Assembly: GCA_037013495.1 (NCBI GenBank)
Contig: CM072806.1
Location: 17,219,001 to 17,283,000, forward strand
Reading direction: 5' to 3'
DNA from: Hippophae tibetana
Lineage: Eukaryota > Streptophyta > Magnoliopsida > Rosales > Elaeagnaceae
DNA length: 64,000 bases
The notes under the pieces were generated by a model. That model was not told the origin of the DNA and did no database searches. It was given only the letters and a program-made list of their open reading frames with translations. The translations under genes were made by a program, and so were the position numbers. Shown here piece by piece: positions 34,965 to 47,295 of the stretch (position 1 is the stretch's first letter; each line of letters begins with the position of its first letter).

Positions 34965-35149
34965 GCATAAATTCTGCACGCATTTTTGTATATAATAATA
35001 TTGAAATTTCGTTTATTTAGTTATAAATCTAATTATATAATTAGTGAAATATCATTGAAAGTTAACAAACTAAAATTTTGTAAGTGTTCAAGAATGAAAT
35101 TGCGTTTGAATAAAATAATATAGAAAATAAAGATTAGCATACAAGGTTT

Positions 35150-36305
35150 TTAAGTGGAAACAACCTAGATCACATCAAATACTTAAGAGCAAAATCATTG
35201 ATCCATCATATTATCTAACTATCCACTATGAAAAATAAGTATTCAGTTACAAGGTAATACTCTTAAGTAATCTACTTACAAGTGGTTGATTTCATCATAG
35301 TCAATATAAGATAGATGTTTGGATCTGGATCAGTGTTTCAACAAACTCGAGTCCTACGTGTTAAATGAACCCACATTATTGTCACCTGAAAAGTTAGCAC
35401 ATAAACATAAGTGCAAGTGTGTGTCCTATAGCAGATTCAATAATGAAACAATCCTAACTAGTTAATTTAAATAATATATTAGATAAATAAAAAAACTAGC
35501 AACTCTAACAGTAATTTAAAAGCACAATAACACAATTATTATTGTATGCTTGATAATCCACCAAACAAAACCATAAATGTTTGATAAACTAACTTAATGA
35601 AAAAACAAACTTAATTTTTTTTAATAAAACAAGAGAAAGAATACAAGAGTAGAGAATAAGCACAATAGATTTTGTATGGTTAATTTAAAATGTATGCTTA
35701 GGTTTGTATTTATAGTATATTTTGAAAAACATAAAATTAAAATAGAGTTACCATATTGTTCATAAAAACAATTAAAACACTTTTAAGAAATAAGAAGAAT
35801 ACAGTAAAAAGCTAATTCAAATCATAATAGAAATACATTTAAAATTTAGATTACTAGCAGCTCAATCAATCTAACCAAGTACTTGATCAATCGAGTACAT
35901 AGATCGATGGATTGACCATCCTCTCGATTGATCCAGTGATCATTTAATAAATATTCAAAAATGGTGGATTGATCGAGTGATTTAACACAATCGATTGAGT
36001 AAATCCCTCGATCGATCTAGTAATATATTAAGATCAATTTATTCAGGTAATATTGCTCAATCATTCCAATTACTACTCGATCAATCGAGTAGCCTATTTT
36101 CACATTGTTTCTATTGTATCTAATATGTAATCTAACTTTTATGAGAAGAAAAATGTACTTGAGATGTGATTGTTGAGACTCGATAGTTTCTTTGGTTTGA
36201 AAATATTTTTTTAAGACACATCTAGAAACTAAAATTACAATTATATGTTTTGTTCACGAATATTGACAACACTTAAAAACACCATATAATCTCCCCCTTT
36301 GGTGT
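35150..36305 (-). mobile_element. Probable 3' LTR and polypurine tract of a SIRE/Maximus-like copia element
   Basis: Read on -, 36303-36290 gives CACCAAAGGGGGAG, a purine tract typical of SIRE-type copia elements. A second similar string (GCCATAGGGGGAG) lies at 36598-36586. Left of it, on -, an LTR-like region has a TATA box (ACTATAAATACAAACC at about 35720-35705) preceded by an unusual tract rich in TCGAT/ATCGA motifs (35870-36090). The gag remnant of the same type and orientation lies at 38000-39580. LTR ends are not clear, and pol between the tract and gag is missing or unrecognisable. Confidence 0.45.
35870..36090. repeat. ATCGA-rich tract
   Basis: Repeated, mostly palindrome-like words (GATCGATGGATTGA, ACAATCGATTGAG, CTCGATCGATCTAG, CTCGATCAATCGAG). 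A similar tract occurs at 54665-54895. Their presence at two sites near copia-like promoter sequence suggests a shared LTR U3 region. Confidence 0.6.
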
Positions 36306-36599
36306 ATTCATGTGATAAAACCTATCACTCACTACATAACACTCATAGGAAAATTAAATTTTTACATGGTAGTACTATCTTATGATCTGGTGCAACCATT
36401 TCACTTGAATGTCGAAAGCTCTTGTTTACACTATAAAACAAAAAAAACAACAAGCAAACAACTTGTCCGGAATAACTCTTTGTTCATAATAGATCAATCT
36501 ATCTAATAATAAAAAAGCGAAGAATTTTCAAAATAAAATTAAACAAATTATACGAATTAAAAACAACTCATCATATGTTAAATATCTCCCCCTATGGCA

Positions 36600-37960
36600 A
36601 ATATCCCAAAAAACAATTCAAAGAATTCAAAAGTAAAAATCTCTTTTTAAATTAACTATTCCCTTTTTATTTTTATGTTTCATTTTAAGTTCAAAATTTT
36701 TGATACAAATTTTCTACCATTCTCTCTTTTTGTTATATGAATAAATAAACATAATCATGAAATGATGACAACAAGTTGAGAAATCAAGCGGTGTATTTAA
36801 TGACTAAAAATAGGAATATACATTCTAAAAAGCTCAAAATAAACTAAATAGAGAGCTAAAACCAATAAGTTTCCCAAAAAATGAATAAAATATTTCTAAG
36901 TTCTATGTATGATTCCTCAATAAAATTATACTAATTGTTTTTATAATATATATATATATATATATTTATGAATTTAGGGTGATAGAATTAGTTTAACATG
37001 ATTACAATAGTACAAACAAATGATAAAATTAATTTTGTTCAAAGTGTGACTATTTATTGACAACATGAATATATGTACACAAGACAGATAAACATACTAA
37101 CACATATGATGACATATCGACAATCACCAAAAGTAAAATATGCGTTGAAATTGCAATAGGATATCAACTTGTTCATTTATGATCAATTATGAAAGATTTA
37201 AAATAAGAAGTATCACTTACCATAAAAAAATTATAGTTGAATTCATACCTACACAAAAATAAAGTTTACTTACTAAGAGAAAACTTAAATAACTTCTCTT
37301 GTATTTTTTTTATGAGGAATTGATTATTTATTTTCTTTTTGTATAACCATTTGTGGCCTTTTTTGTTTTGCATGCAAAAGTTTTGGTATTTTTTACAACT
37401 ATTTACTTTATCATATTATTTCTCTTTTTGCAAAGGGAGTATGTCCAATCTAATATACCTACATGATGACTTTTACACTAGTTGTGAAATAGTCTTCTTT
37501 GCTCACTGTAGTAACTTTCACACATCACAGTAGATAGTACTTTTAAAACTAAGTGTCTTTCTATAATAGGATTTTATATAGTAAAAGATAGAGTTTAACC
37601 ATAATTTTCACAGTCAAGATTATCTCATGATCTAAAATCTCATATAATTAATTATAAACTTTTAGCATGACATACATATGTGTCCAGTGTGTGTGAGCAT
37701 GTTCATGTCAACATCGATAACTAAATGTGAAAAATATGTAAATGCATAAGTCAAAATATTCATTTTTATAATGCTTAGCCAATCAAAATAAATATTAATG
37801 GAGTATGTAATGATCATGTCAATGTTAAAACATGTCCACTTTCCTTCTTTTTTCTATTTTTTTAAATAAAGAAACATAAAAAACAAACAAATTAAAGATA
37901 CTCATCTAGGGTCAATTAAGCAATACATTTTTTTTCCTATATGAACAATAAATGATGGTT
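36600..37960. other. Unassigned AT-rich interior
   Basis: It lies between the SIRE-like purine tracts and the gag remnant. No pol domain was recognised on either strand. It includes a TA microsatellite at about 36945-36965. Confidence 0.45.
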
Positions 37961-37999
37961 AGGTGATCAAAAAAAGACAATCTTTCCTAACCTAAGTTT

Positions 38000-39580
38000 T
38001 CTTGAATTTTGGTTTATTATATCTTTAGGCTGGAAATCCAATAACTTCGTTGTCATTGGAATATTTTTGGACTTAACTTTAGATTTTCCATTCATTCTAA
38101 ATGAAGATGCAATATGCATTATATGATGATGATAATTAGTCCTAGATTTAAATGCATTGAATTTCACTTGCTTCTTTGAACCAACAACTTCATGCTTTCT
38201 AGTAGGATTTTTAAACATGTTATCATAATTTCATTCATCCTAGAATATGATGCAACATGCATAGCTAGATGAAGGTTATGAGTCCAACTATGTAAAGCAT
38301 GGAAAGTATTATTACATTTAGGAGAATTTTTCAAAAATCTACACATGGGCTTAGTATGAACGTTTCTACCACAATGACGACAAACATACATAAACTTAAC
38401 ATATTTTTCAATCATAGGTGCAAATGTTCTTTGTGTATAATGAGTGACATTAGGAGTAGGGTTAAAAGGCCTTACATATGTGGCTTTTGATGTTGAAGGA
38501 GTGAAGCTCTCATCCTTATAACTAATGTCATATGTATCATGTGAGGAGAACATGTTTGAATGTTTGACAAGTTCAGTTGATTTTGATGAAGATGGCGTAA
38601 TGTGCACGTCAACATATTCTAGCCCTCTCTTGTCTCCAGCTTGCTTTGCATTATCTAGAACTTTGTTCAACCTTTCAACTCCAATTTTTAACCTCCTTAT
38701 TGCATCCTTTGATTGTTTAAGTTTTTGCACAAGATTCTTCTTTTACTACTTAACACCTGCAAGTCTTGAATTCAAAACATTAGCACATTTAGATAGTTCA
38801 ATTTTTTTCTTTTTCTATAATTAAGGAATTATTTCAATGGGTTTAAATTTATCATTTAATTTAGCTATTTTCTTTTTGCATTTTACAAAATATATGGAAA
38901 TTTCATCAATTGCTAAGTAGTTGGTGCAAGATTCAACTGAATTATCATTATCACTTTCAGAGTCAGTAAGTGTAGTATTAAAAGCTTTTACACTTTAGTT
39001 CTTCTTATTTGCACAATCAACTGCGAAGTAACCAAAATCTATATATTCGAAACATTAAAATCTAGTGGATTTAGATTTCTTACCATTAAAACTCATAAAT
39101 TTGAGTTATCATAGATTATGATCCTTTTGACAACTTGATTGTCCTTTATTTTGAGGATTCTTTTTGTTAAAGATTTTTTTCATTATTTTGGTTGAGTACC
39201 AGTTCTTCATCATCATTGTTATTGTCTTTATCACCATCATCAGTCATGCTAGTTTTGAAAATGATACCTATGTTCTTTAGAGGTGTTCGAAAGCTCATCA
39301 ATGATAGTGATCATTGCATGGAAGCAATCTAGTAGCATGCAAAGAATCTTCCGAATAATCCTCAAATCATCAATTTTCTCTCCAAGATTTGTAAATGTGT
39401 TAGTAATATCACATAATCTAACATAGAATTCAGAAAAATTATCATCTTATTTCATCCTAATATTCTCAAATTGAGTACAAAACATGCAAAGTTTTGTTCA
39501 TTTAACTTATGAGGTACCCTCATGGGTAATCTCCAAAATATCCTAAGCATGCTTAGTAGCTTCAACATGAGAAATATGAC
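38000..39580 (-). pseudogene. SIRE/Maximus-like copia gag remnant
   Basis: From right to left on -: ILEITHEGT (about 39545-39515), FENIRMK, FSEFYVRLCDITN and NLGEKIDDLRIIRKIL (39470-39340), as in UBN2-type gag. A first CCHC knuckle at about 39055-39010 is eroded: CFEYIDFGYFAVDC, with Tyr in place of the second Cys and of the His. A charged coiled region follows (39000-38620), then an intact knuckle CRHCGRNVHTKPMC at about 38382-38340. The open stretch 38164-38730 is the longest piece. Two knuckles separated by a coiled spacer are the usual layout for SIRE-like elements (family knowledge). The reading frame is broken by several stops. Confidence 0.7.
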
Positions 39581-39589
39581 AAAATCATC

Positions 39590-40600
39590 TAAGTTGATTT
39601 CTTGAACTTATAATTAGGACCCTTATTCCATTGTATCAATCATCCTTAATCATCCATTTCCATCCCTATCTTTATAGTCTTTTTAGTTTCTAGTTTTTCT
39701 TTTATTTGTTTAAAGTTCTTCTCATATTTGAGAGTTGAATAAATTTAGTTAATGTAATAGTTGTAGTTCCTATTCAATAAAAGTTTGGCATTTCTTATGG
39801 AGATTTTTGAGAAATAATTCTAGAAAATTTTGTTGAAGCATATTTATGTATTCTTTTCAGTTATTCTTTATGTGTTATTTTTTATTCTCTATTCAATTAT
39901 TAAATTAAACATGTCTAACTAAAATTATAATAGGATATTAGTAACATTGTTATGCTTGTGAAATATTAATCGGTAAAATAGTTTTTTTACAAAACTAAGT
40001 ATTATTTTCTATTCAAGAATTTGACAAAGTTTATTTTAGAAAATATATTAATGTTAGAATTTTTGTTATAATCTTAAAATACGAAAGTTAGATTTAAGAT
40101 TTACTTATCTGAATTTGATTTAGAATACTACTATTTTATCAATGATTTGATTCACATGTGTACCTAGAGTATAAACTCTATTTCTAAGATTTTTATAAGA
40201 ACTATTATTTAAGAATATACTCATGATTCCTACCCTACAATATTTTCATTCAAAAAATGGTTAATCAATAATTTTAATTCAAATATTTAATATTAAACAA
40301 ACATAATCAACTAGTTCACAGCATGAAAAATATTTAAATGTATGTATGTTTATTGAATCTATCTTTATTTTATGGCATTAGATTAGAATTTCAAAACCAA
40401 AACTATGACAAAATATTTAAGTTTTATTTTTGTTTTTAAGAATTTGTTTAATAATTTAAAAATTACATGATTCCTCTTTAAAAAGACATTAGGAGTATAC
40501 TTATAATTTTTTATAAGTGATTTGTGCACTTGCAAACATTTTATAAATTTAAAAAAATTAGCCAATCAAGTTATTGGTGTTATTTTCAAGGAAGAATAGC
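39590..40600 (+). repeat. LTR copy A (5'-truncated) of an Athila-like family
   Basis: It aligns with 49190-50410 along its length: shared GTATCAATCATCCTTA, TTGAGAGTTGAATAAATTTA, TTTGGCATTTCTTATG, TTGTTATGCTTGTGAAA and the closing GGAGTATACTTAT to GTGCACTTGC to TTTATAAAT block. The TATA-proximal part and everything before it are missing on the left, where it abuts the SIRE-like gag remnant. It is interpreted as the left LTR of the element that spans to 50.4 kb. Confidence 0.65.
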
Positions 40601-40959
40601 ATTTTTAAATTGTTATTATCAAAATCTTAAAACTTTTTGTATTGTAAATATTTTGATTTTAAATTATTTAAAAAAATTGAAAAAATGAATAAAGGGATCA
40701 TAAATTCAAATATATATATTCAGAAATAAAAAAAAATTAAAGTCTCATTTATTATTTGACTCAAAAAAATTCAAAAAAAGTAAAGAAAATATCTATTAGT
40801 TGTCCCATTATGGGAGTTAATGTTAGGTATCTTACATTGAAGCATACAAAATTAACATATGTAGTCTTACATTTGATCCAAACAAATTTAAAAGGTGTAA
40901 AACAAATAGGGTTTCTAGAAATTCAGAGGAACATGGGTTGTAGTGTGAAAATTTAATCT

Positions 40960-41090
40960 ACCACAATGCGGGAGTAGTGGAATGAAATTTGCTTCTTGGG
41001 GCATGACGAGGGCATAAATTTGATTCCCACCAATGTATATATGTGTAAGTGTGTAAATTTTATTTAAAAAAATGCATTATAAAGAAGAAA
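40960..41090 (+). mobile_element. Possible tRNA-derived SINE remnant
   Basis: It has a pol III promoter-like pair: an A-box-like GGGAGTAGTGG at about 40970 and a B-box-like ATTTGATTCCC about 50 bp later (41026-41036), followed by ACC and an A/T-rich tail. It resembles a tRNA-derived plant SINE head, but no cloverleaf folds and no target duplication was identified. Confidence 0.3.
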
Positions 41091-41137
41091 AAATAAATAT
41101 ATTTTCATAAAAATAAACATAAATATGAAATTTATTG

Positions 41138-41318
41138 ATAAAATAAAAAATTTATAAAACTAAATAAAAAATTTATTCCTATTTCAAATAAATTATTTAA
41201 TAAAATGTAAAATATTAGGTTGATCATTAATTTATAATTAAAGATAAATTTTTTATTTAGTTTTATAAATTTTTTATTTTATTAGGTTGATCATTAATTT
41301 ATAATTAAAGATAAATTT
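41138..41318. repeat. Perfect 39-bp inverted repeat with overlapping 38-bp direct repeat
   Basis: The arm 41138-41176 is the exact reverse complement of 41244-41282. In addition, 41214-41251 is repeated exactly at 41281-41318 (starting ATTAGGTTGATCATTAATTT). The second direct copy follows directly on the right arm. A perfect match inside otherwise decayed sequence points to a recent local template-switch duplication. Confidence 0.9.
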
Positions 41319-41807
41319 AACAATCTAATTTAATCTCCATTAGTCAACAACTTTCTTAATCGAACTTAAAATTTATTAATGGAATTAATTAAAGCTCTTA
41401 TTTATTCATAAAAAACCAAGCTGTCTAATTTCAACGTTTTCAAAAAAATAAAAAATAAAAAATTCAAAAATTTATTAACCTAATTTTTAGTTAAATAGAA
41501 AAAAAAATTAAACTTCCTTTTGCTCATTTAATTATTTGACCAAATATTTTTCTTTTAAATTTAATCTCTTCTTTCATTTGTTTTCTTTAATATTACTTGC
41601 ATTCTTATTTCTTTTAATTGTTTTTGTGTTTAGTATTCTATGTACTAACTTATTTTTAGTATAATTTATTTTCAATTATTAACATATATACCATGTCTTA
41701 ATAACATGTTCAATATTTCTGTATACAAACGTGTAATACATTTTTGTGTATTTAATTTTTATTTGATAGGTGATTTTAATTTTTTCTTTCTTAATTTTAT
41801 GTAAGGT

Positions 41808-42560
41808 ATGAGATCCTTAAAGTATCCTATAACACATTATAAAGATATAATAAATAGAACTAGTAGACTGCCAAAAAGGCTGGACTTTGAGGTCCTACAG
41901 TTTTTTGTAAAGAAATTTAGTGAACCAAACCTTGATCCTTTCCATGAATTATTAATTATGGGGAAAAATATACCACCTAGGTAAACCATTAATTGGCACT
42001 ACAACTACCTTTATCCAACTAGGTGAGGCTACTAGGAACTATGAATTGCAAAATATTCATTTTTTCATGTTACCTTCCTTTCACAAACTACCTAATGAAG
42101 GCTTATTGTATTTAATTATGGATTTCTACTCCACAATCCAAACTTTCTCTCTTGGTGTACTCACCGAGGATCAATTGAGAATGAGGTGTTTCACCTACAC
42201 CTTAAAAGACAGAGCAAAAACTTGCCTAATGTCACTTCTTCTAAGTTCCCTAACAACTAGGAAGGATGTTTACAATAAGTTTATTGAAAAATTCTATTCT
42301 TATTAAAAAATTTCAAAATTGGGTGCTAAGATATTAACTTTCTCTCAGATAGTGGGAGAACCTTTCCATGAAGTGTGAGATAGGTTCACACTTTTTCTTA
42401 CTCAGTGCCCCTATCATATTTAGCCTTTCCATGAATTGACACAACAGTGTCAATTCATCATTGACAACATTATAGGAGGAGCTATGAGAGAGGAGACAAC
42501 CATTGAGATTTATAATCTGTTTGAGATGTTTGGTGCTAATTCCTAACAAAAGTGTTCCAA
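41808..42560 (+). pseudogene. Athila/Tat-type gag remnant
   Basis: The best open part, 42046-42306, encodes FHKLPNEGLLYLIMDFYSTI, then TEDQLRMRCFTYTLKDRAKT and TTRKDVYNKFIEKF. This is the retrotransposon gag domain of plant Ty3/gypsy elements (pattern: a P-ED-xxHL-F segment, RL--F-LRDKA--WL, then W-----KFL-KFF). It continues through a stop at 42303 as KISKLGAKI, FSQIVGEPFHEV and LTQCPYH to about 42550. A 58-codon frame starting at 41808 precedes it and ends in TAG/TAA-rich text; it may be the gag N-terminus. Further eroded gag C-terminal text (EIQMQLSQLTNKV) runs to about 43140. Confidence 0.7.
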
Positions 42561-43938
42561 CGTAAGAACATTCGGAAGCTATAAAATAGGCTCCAGTACT
42601 GAAATTCAAATGCAACTTTCCCAATTGACCAATAAAGTTACACTCCTTACAACCTATGCCATACCAAACAAACTGGTGTATGTAACAATCTAGGACATGG
42701 TGCTAAAACCTATCCCTATCAAGAAGATACTAGTGTTGAATCTGAGCAATTCAATATATTAGAGGGATACCTACCAAGTATGACAATAATGCCAATACTC
42801 ACAATCCTAGGTGGAAGAATCATATCAATTTCTTATAGTGGCCAAACAACCCTTCATTCATCCAAAGATCAAACCTACTAGGCCAAAAATTCCATCAGTA
42901 AATAGCCAGAAATCCTCCCAATAAGCCCAAATTTGGAAGACCACTTGAATTAGCTTTTTCAATTCAGTAGAGACAACCAATCATGAAAAAAATCAAAGGT
43001 TGGATTGTGTGGAAGTTTACATTAAAAAGATGAAAGTTCAGATGAAGCAACTAACTGAGCACTTATAGAAGCAAGGCAAAGAATAGCTACAAAAGGTTAG
43101 AAGAAAAGAAACAAAACTCAATAATGAGATGATATCAGGTTTAGTGAAAGATTAATTTCCCCAAGCAACGTCTCACTAAAGAAAAATACAATTAATCTTA
43201 GATGGGAGGTAACCCATTACTTTATATTCTTTTACTACTTTTATTTTTGTCATTTTATTTTATTCTTTACTTTGTTTTCATGTATTTTATCTTGTATGGT
43301 AATTTTATTTTTTATTGTATGTTTTTATTTTTGCTAATTTAGTTTAATATAAAAGGGGGAGTGAAATAGTTTAACTTTCACTGCAACATGGGAAATTGTT
43401 GAAATTTGTAACGAGTATTAGCATTGGCATCGTAGAATGCTTTTATTTATGCCACAAAATGCATTGATTTTCTACAATTAAAACCCCCAAAATGAACTTT
43501 CACCCACTTTCTCTCTACTTTCTTGCCTTTTCCCTCAAACCCTAAATTCTTTTTTCCCCCAAACACATATAAACCCCCCACAAATCCCACCTTTCTTGAA
43601 TCATTTTTCAAAAATATTTTCTAAAAATCAAATTTCTAACAAATTTCTACCATTCCACCAATAAATTTTTGAATTTTTCAAATTCTTTGAAGAATATTTA
43701 TCTTTATTAGGGTATTCTTCATAGTTCTTCAATCCATAACAACACAAATTTAGTGCTAATAAATTTTTGGAATTTAAAGTCTTTAATTTATATTCTCTTA
43801 ATTTTGTGACTATTTATAATTTTTAAGAGTCCAAAAGCCTATTTCAGACAAAGAAAGGGCTAGGAAAAATTTGGTTCAATCTATGTTATTGGATATTTTG
43901 TGAACCCTTAGTTTAGATATTATGGTAAATTTTTGAAA
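42561..43938 (+). other. Eroded gag tail and untranslated spacer of the Athila-like element
   Basis: Degenerate gag C-terminal text runs to about 43150, then a GGGAGGTAACCC motif at about 43205 (compare the post-pol motif at 3180). An AAAAGGGGGAGTG purine stretch follows at about 43352 and then a leader-like region with CCCTAAA-rich text (43500-43580). No protease, RT or integrase domain was found, so pol appears to be absent between gag and the next ORF. Confidence 0.5.
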
Positions 43939-44700
43939 ATGGAACATACGAGGTGTAGGAAAGGAAATGAAGTTTCTACTTTTGAGGATTTTAATGGTGA
44001 TAAATTCTCTTGTTTTGAAGGAAAAGTCTACGACGAGAGAGCCAAGAAGTAAACAAAGGATTTATACAAAAAACGGGGATGGATTTTATTTCAGGTCCCG
44101 AGGGAAAATTTGATGTCATAGCAATCTTTGGTTTAAAATGGTTCATAAAAGAACCCGAGGTTGCTATCAAAACCTTAGTTCGGCATTTTTATGCAAACAT
44201 TACTAATGCTTTTGACAACATGGTTAAAGTAAAGAATGAATTTATCCCATTCAGGCCAAATAACATTAATGCTCACTATTTGTTAGTGAATATTAAAGAG
44301 AGTGTTTATGGACATTATCTTAATAATGTAGACTATAATACGATAATTGAGGGTTTGACTATTTATGATGCTGAGTGGATTTGTATTGGTGACAAACCTA
44401 AAGGTTGCGAGGCAAAGTATTTAAACAAAAATGTTGGAATTTGGTAGTACTTTGTATTCTGCCCATAAGACAGTATAGTACAACTGATAGAGAGAAGGCC
44501 ATTTTACTATATGTAATCACATCTAAGATGCCCATGGATGTAGGGACCTTAAATTACAACAGGGTCAAATTATCTATCAATAACCACCATTTTACTTACT
44601 TCTTCCCCTAACTAATAACTACTTTATGCAAAAGTACGGGGCTACCTCACTCATAAGGTGTAGTGATTTTATAGCTCAGTAAATTATTGAACTTGTCATA
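43939..44700 (+). pseudogene. Plant-transposon-type ORF (PF20167-like) of the Athila-like element
   Basis: The uninterrupted part, 44079-44447 (122 codons), reads LKWFIKEPEVAIKTLVRHFY, then VKNEFIPFRPNNINAHYLL and GLTIYDAEWICIGDK. In the next frame, 44430-44560, it continues as REKAILLYVITSKMPMDVGT. This matches the layout of the putative plant transposon protein family often found as an extra ORF in Athila/Tat-like elements: RGW--F, P-----V-EFY-N, -R---V-F----IN--L, then DRA-LLYAI--G--I-VG. An upstream piece from 43939 (MEHTRCRKGNEVSTFEDF) may be its start. Its function is not established. One frameshift and several stops are present. Confidence 0.55.
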
Positions 44701-46945
44701 TTATGATGAAATCATCTCTGGCATGAACAATGTCTAAAGGCAATGAAGATCCATCCATCTTTCAAGACTTTCTTTAAAATATGAAATTCATAATCTTAGA
44801 AGAGAATATTCTATTCAAAAGAGTATCAAGACATTTACTTGACCCAACAAGTTGCATTCTTAAACCAACAACATTTTGATTAGGTGGAACATAACAGATT
44901 AATGTACAAAATTAATCGCTTGCATTTCAGTAATCTCGAAGTGGATATGAGCTACTTAACAACAACCAAGTATCGACATTGTGACTTTAATTTTGTACCT
45001 CCATAAAAATCACAAAACCAACCTGAAGAGCAAGGGCAAGAATACATGGAGGATGAGCTCTAAATTATGATCCATAATATTAATTTTTTTATTCTACTAC
45101 TTTTGCTTTGCTTTGTTTTATTTTATGTTGATAACTTTAATTTTTAGAGTTTTTGGATATTAAAATAATTATTTTTTGTTATCTTATTTCCATTTTAGTG
45201 GATATTATTTAAAATTATCAATCTTCTCATAGTTTTTATCTGTGTATAAATGACTGGATTAATAGATGCATTTGTATACCAACAATTATACAAGATCAAT
45301 AATAGGGTAAATTTTCTATTCTCTTATTTTTTTTAATTTTTAATTATTACATTGATGATAATAGAAGTTCTAGGTTGGGGGTAGAAAAAAGTTATATTAT
45401 AAATTTTAGGCTTAAATGTCTATATATTCACATTCACATTCACATTCTATTTTTTTTTTGTGCTTTAAATTGTTTCTATTGTTTTAGAAACTTTTAGGAT
45501 AATTTTAAAAAAAATCTTACAATATTATCATTTTTTATTTAAATTTAGAAAAATGATTAAGTCTTTACTTAAAAAATACTTCATGGAGTAATGTGATAAG
45601 TAGTTAGTTTTGTTCATAATTAGTATTTCATGAGAACATGTAGAAATTGCGATGAACCAAAATTGGTGTTTAAGAATTAAATAATAAAAACTACCATGTA
45701 AGAATATATTTTGAACCATTATGTTCCCCTTCTGAGTGATGATATTTTTTCTACTCTTTTAAACACAAAAAAATTTAATTGTTAAATGATCTCTATAGGT
45801 CTTTGCATTGAATGTAAGATTTTTACATCGAATAAAGCATCATATATTTATTTTTAATACTTAAATTGAATAATTTAAGTAGAAATTGAAAGTATATGTC
45901 TTTCTCTTCATTCATACATGACTTCTAAAGAAGAAACATATATGGAGTTACCTAAACCAATAAAAAAGAAAAAAGAGCCACAAATTTGTCACTCACTTTA
46001 TCATTCAATATATGTACAATATGTATATGGGTCATTTCTTTAAAAAAATATGTATCTCTAAAATAAATAAAAAGGAGATAAAGGAAAAAAATAAGAAAGA
46101 AAAATGAATAGTATTAACTACATACAATATCCTTCAGAGTAATGAGAATTAGTTAAATATAAAATAAATATTTTGAAAATAATTCCTCAAGAATTCATTT
46201 GCATTTTATTAAAATCTTAAAAGGCATATTACTTGAGATTTTTATTTGATAATTTAACTGATGTATGAAAATGATATTTGATTTCTTATAAAATCCTTTC
46301 ATTTGATTCATTTCATGAGAGTAATATTTATCCATCACTTTGAGCCTTTTATTCTTTAAACATATGTGAAACTATTAGTTCATTTCTATACATAAAATTT
46401 ATTCGCATATACTCTTGAACGAGTGCTTGAATAAATAAGATTAGTGTATTTGAGAGTATGCCTTGTGAGGTTAGATTCAAAGTAAATTCAGATTCCCTAC
46501 ATTGAGATTGTGTAAATTTAATATTGATACATTTTTAATTAAAATATGAAAGCAATTTTTAATATTATTATTGTAAATCATGAATGTTTAGAATATTAAA
46601 ATAACTTATGCTATAGATTTTACTTGTAATCTTAAAGAAGATTAAAAAGCATGAGAATTTTTTTTTTATTTTTACTTTGTTCTAAATTTTATCTGTTTAT
46701 ATGTTGTTTATTTGTTTTTAATTTTTCCATTTTAATTTATGTTTATGGGTATCATATCTGAAAATGCTCAATAGACTTAAACTTATTCACTAGCGAAACC
46801 AAGGGGTTTAAAGGTATGTTTCATATGCCAAATGAAATCATGTCAATCTACGAAAATAATTTAGGATAGTTTAGTTTTATTTTTAGTTTTTGTTTTAAAT
46901 CTTCCTCATTTTTGCTGAAAGACTAGTAAGAAGTTAGTTTAGGGC
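44701..46945 (+). other. 3' non-coding region of the Athila-like element
   Basis: No coding domain. AGGTTGGGGGTAG at about 45372 is a purine-rich landmark of the type seen after the last ORF in Athila relatives. The stretch 45640-45930 matches, in reverse complement, 57065-57365 near the other LTR copy (shared words TTTAAGTAGAAATTGAAAGT, ATGATCTCTATAGG), so it belongs to the family's 3' region. A CACATT triplet repeat lies at 45427-45447. Confidence 0.55.
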
Positions 46946-47295
46946 TGCTATAAGTGCTCAAAAGAACTCAATATATCATGATTTTATGAATGTTTAATAA
47001 TTAGAAATATTTGTATTAACTTAAGATATCATGGTTTGAAATTTACTATTATTTTATACAAATTTGAATTTTTAGAATCATAGGTATATTTTATTATTTT
47101 TTATGTATTTTAGCTTAATAAGATAAAATTGATAAATACTTGAAGAATTACATATGAAGAAATCCATTGCAATGCTCCAAAAAATAAAGGAAATAAGTGA
47201 AGCAGAACAGAGCATGCTATGACACGAAAACATCCTGTGCCACGGTGCAGGCCTAAAGGCTCAGTATAAACTATTCCTAATTCTTTATGGGTGTA

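Larger units (their letters stand above)
33240..35150. other. AT-rich spacer with tandem duplications
   Basis: No gene recognised. It contains the CACCAGT array, a 30-bp triplication and a ~140-bp duplication listed separately. Confidence 0.55.

Noticed and set aside
40990..41045. tRNA gene suggested by a B-box-like ATTTGATTCCC
   Set aside because: No acceptor stem or cloverleaf can be formed; kept only as a possible SINE remnant.
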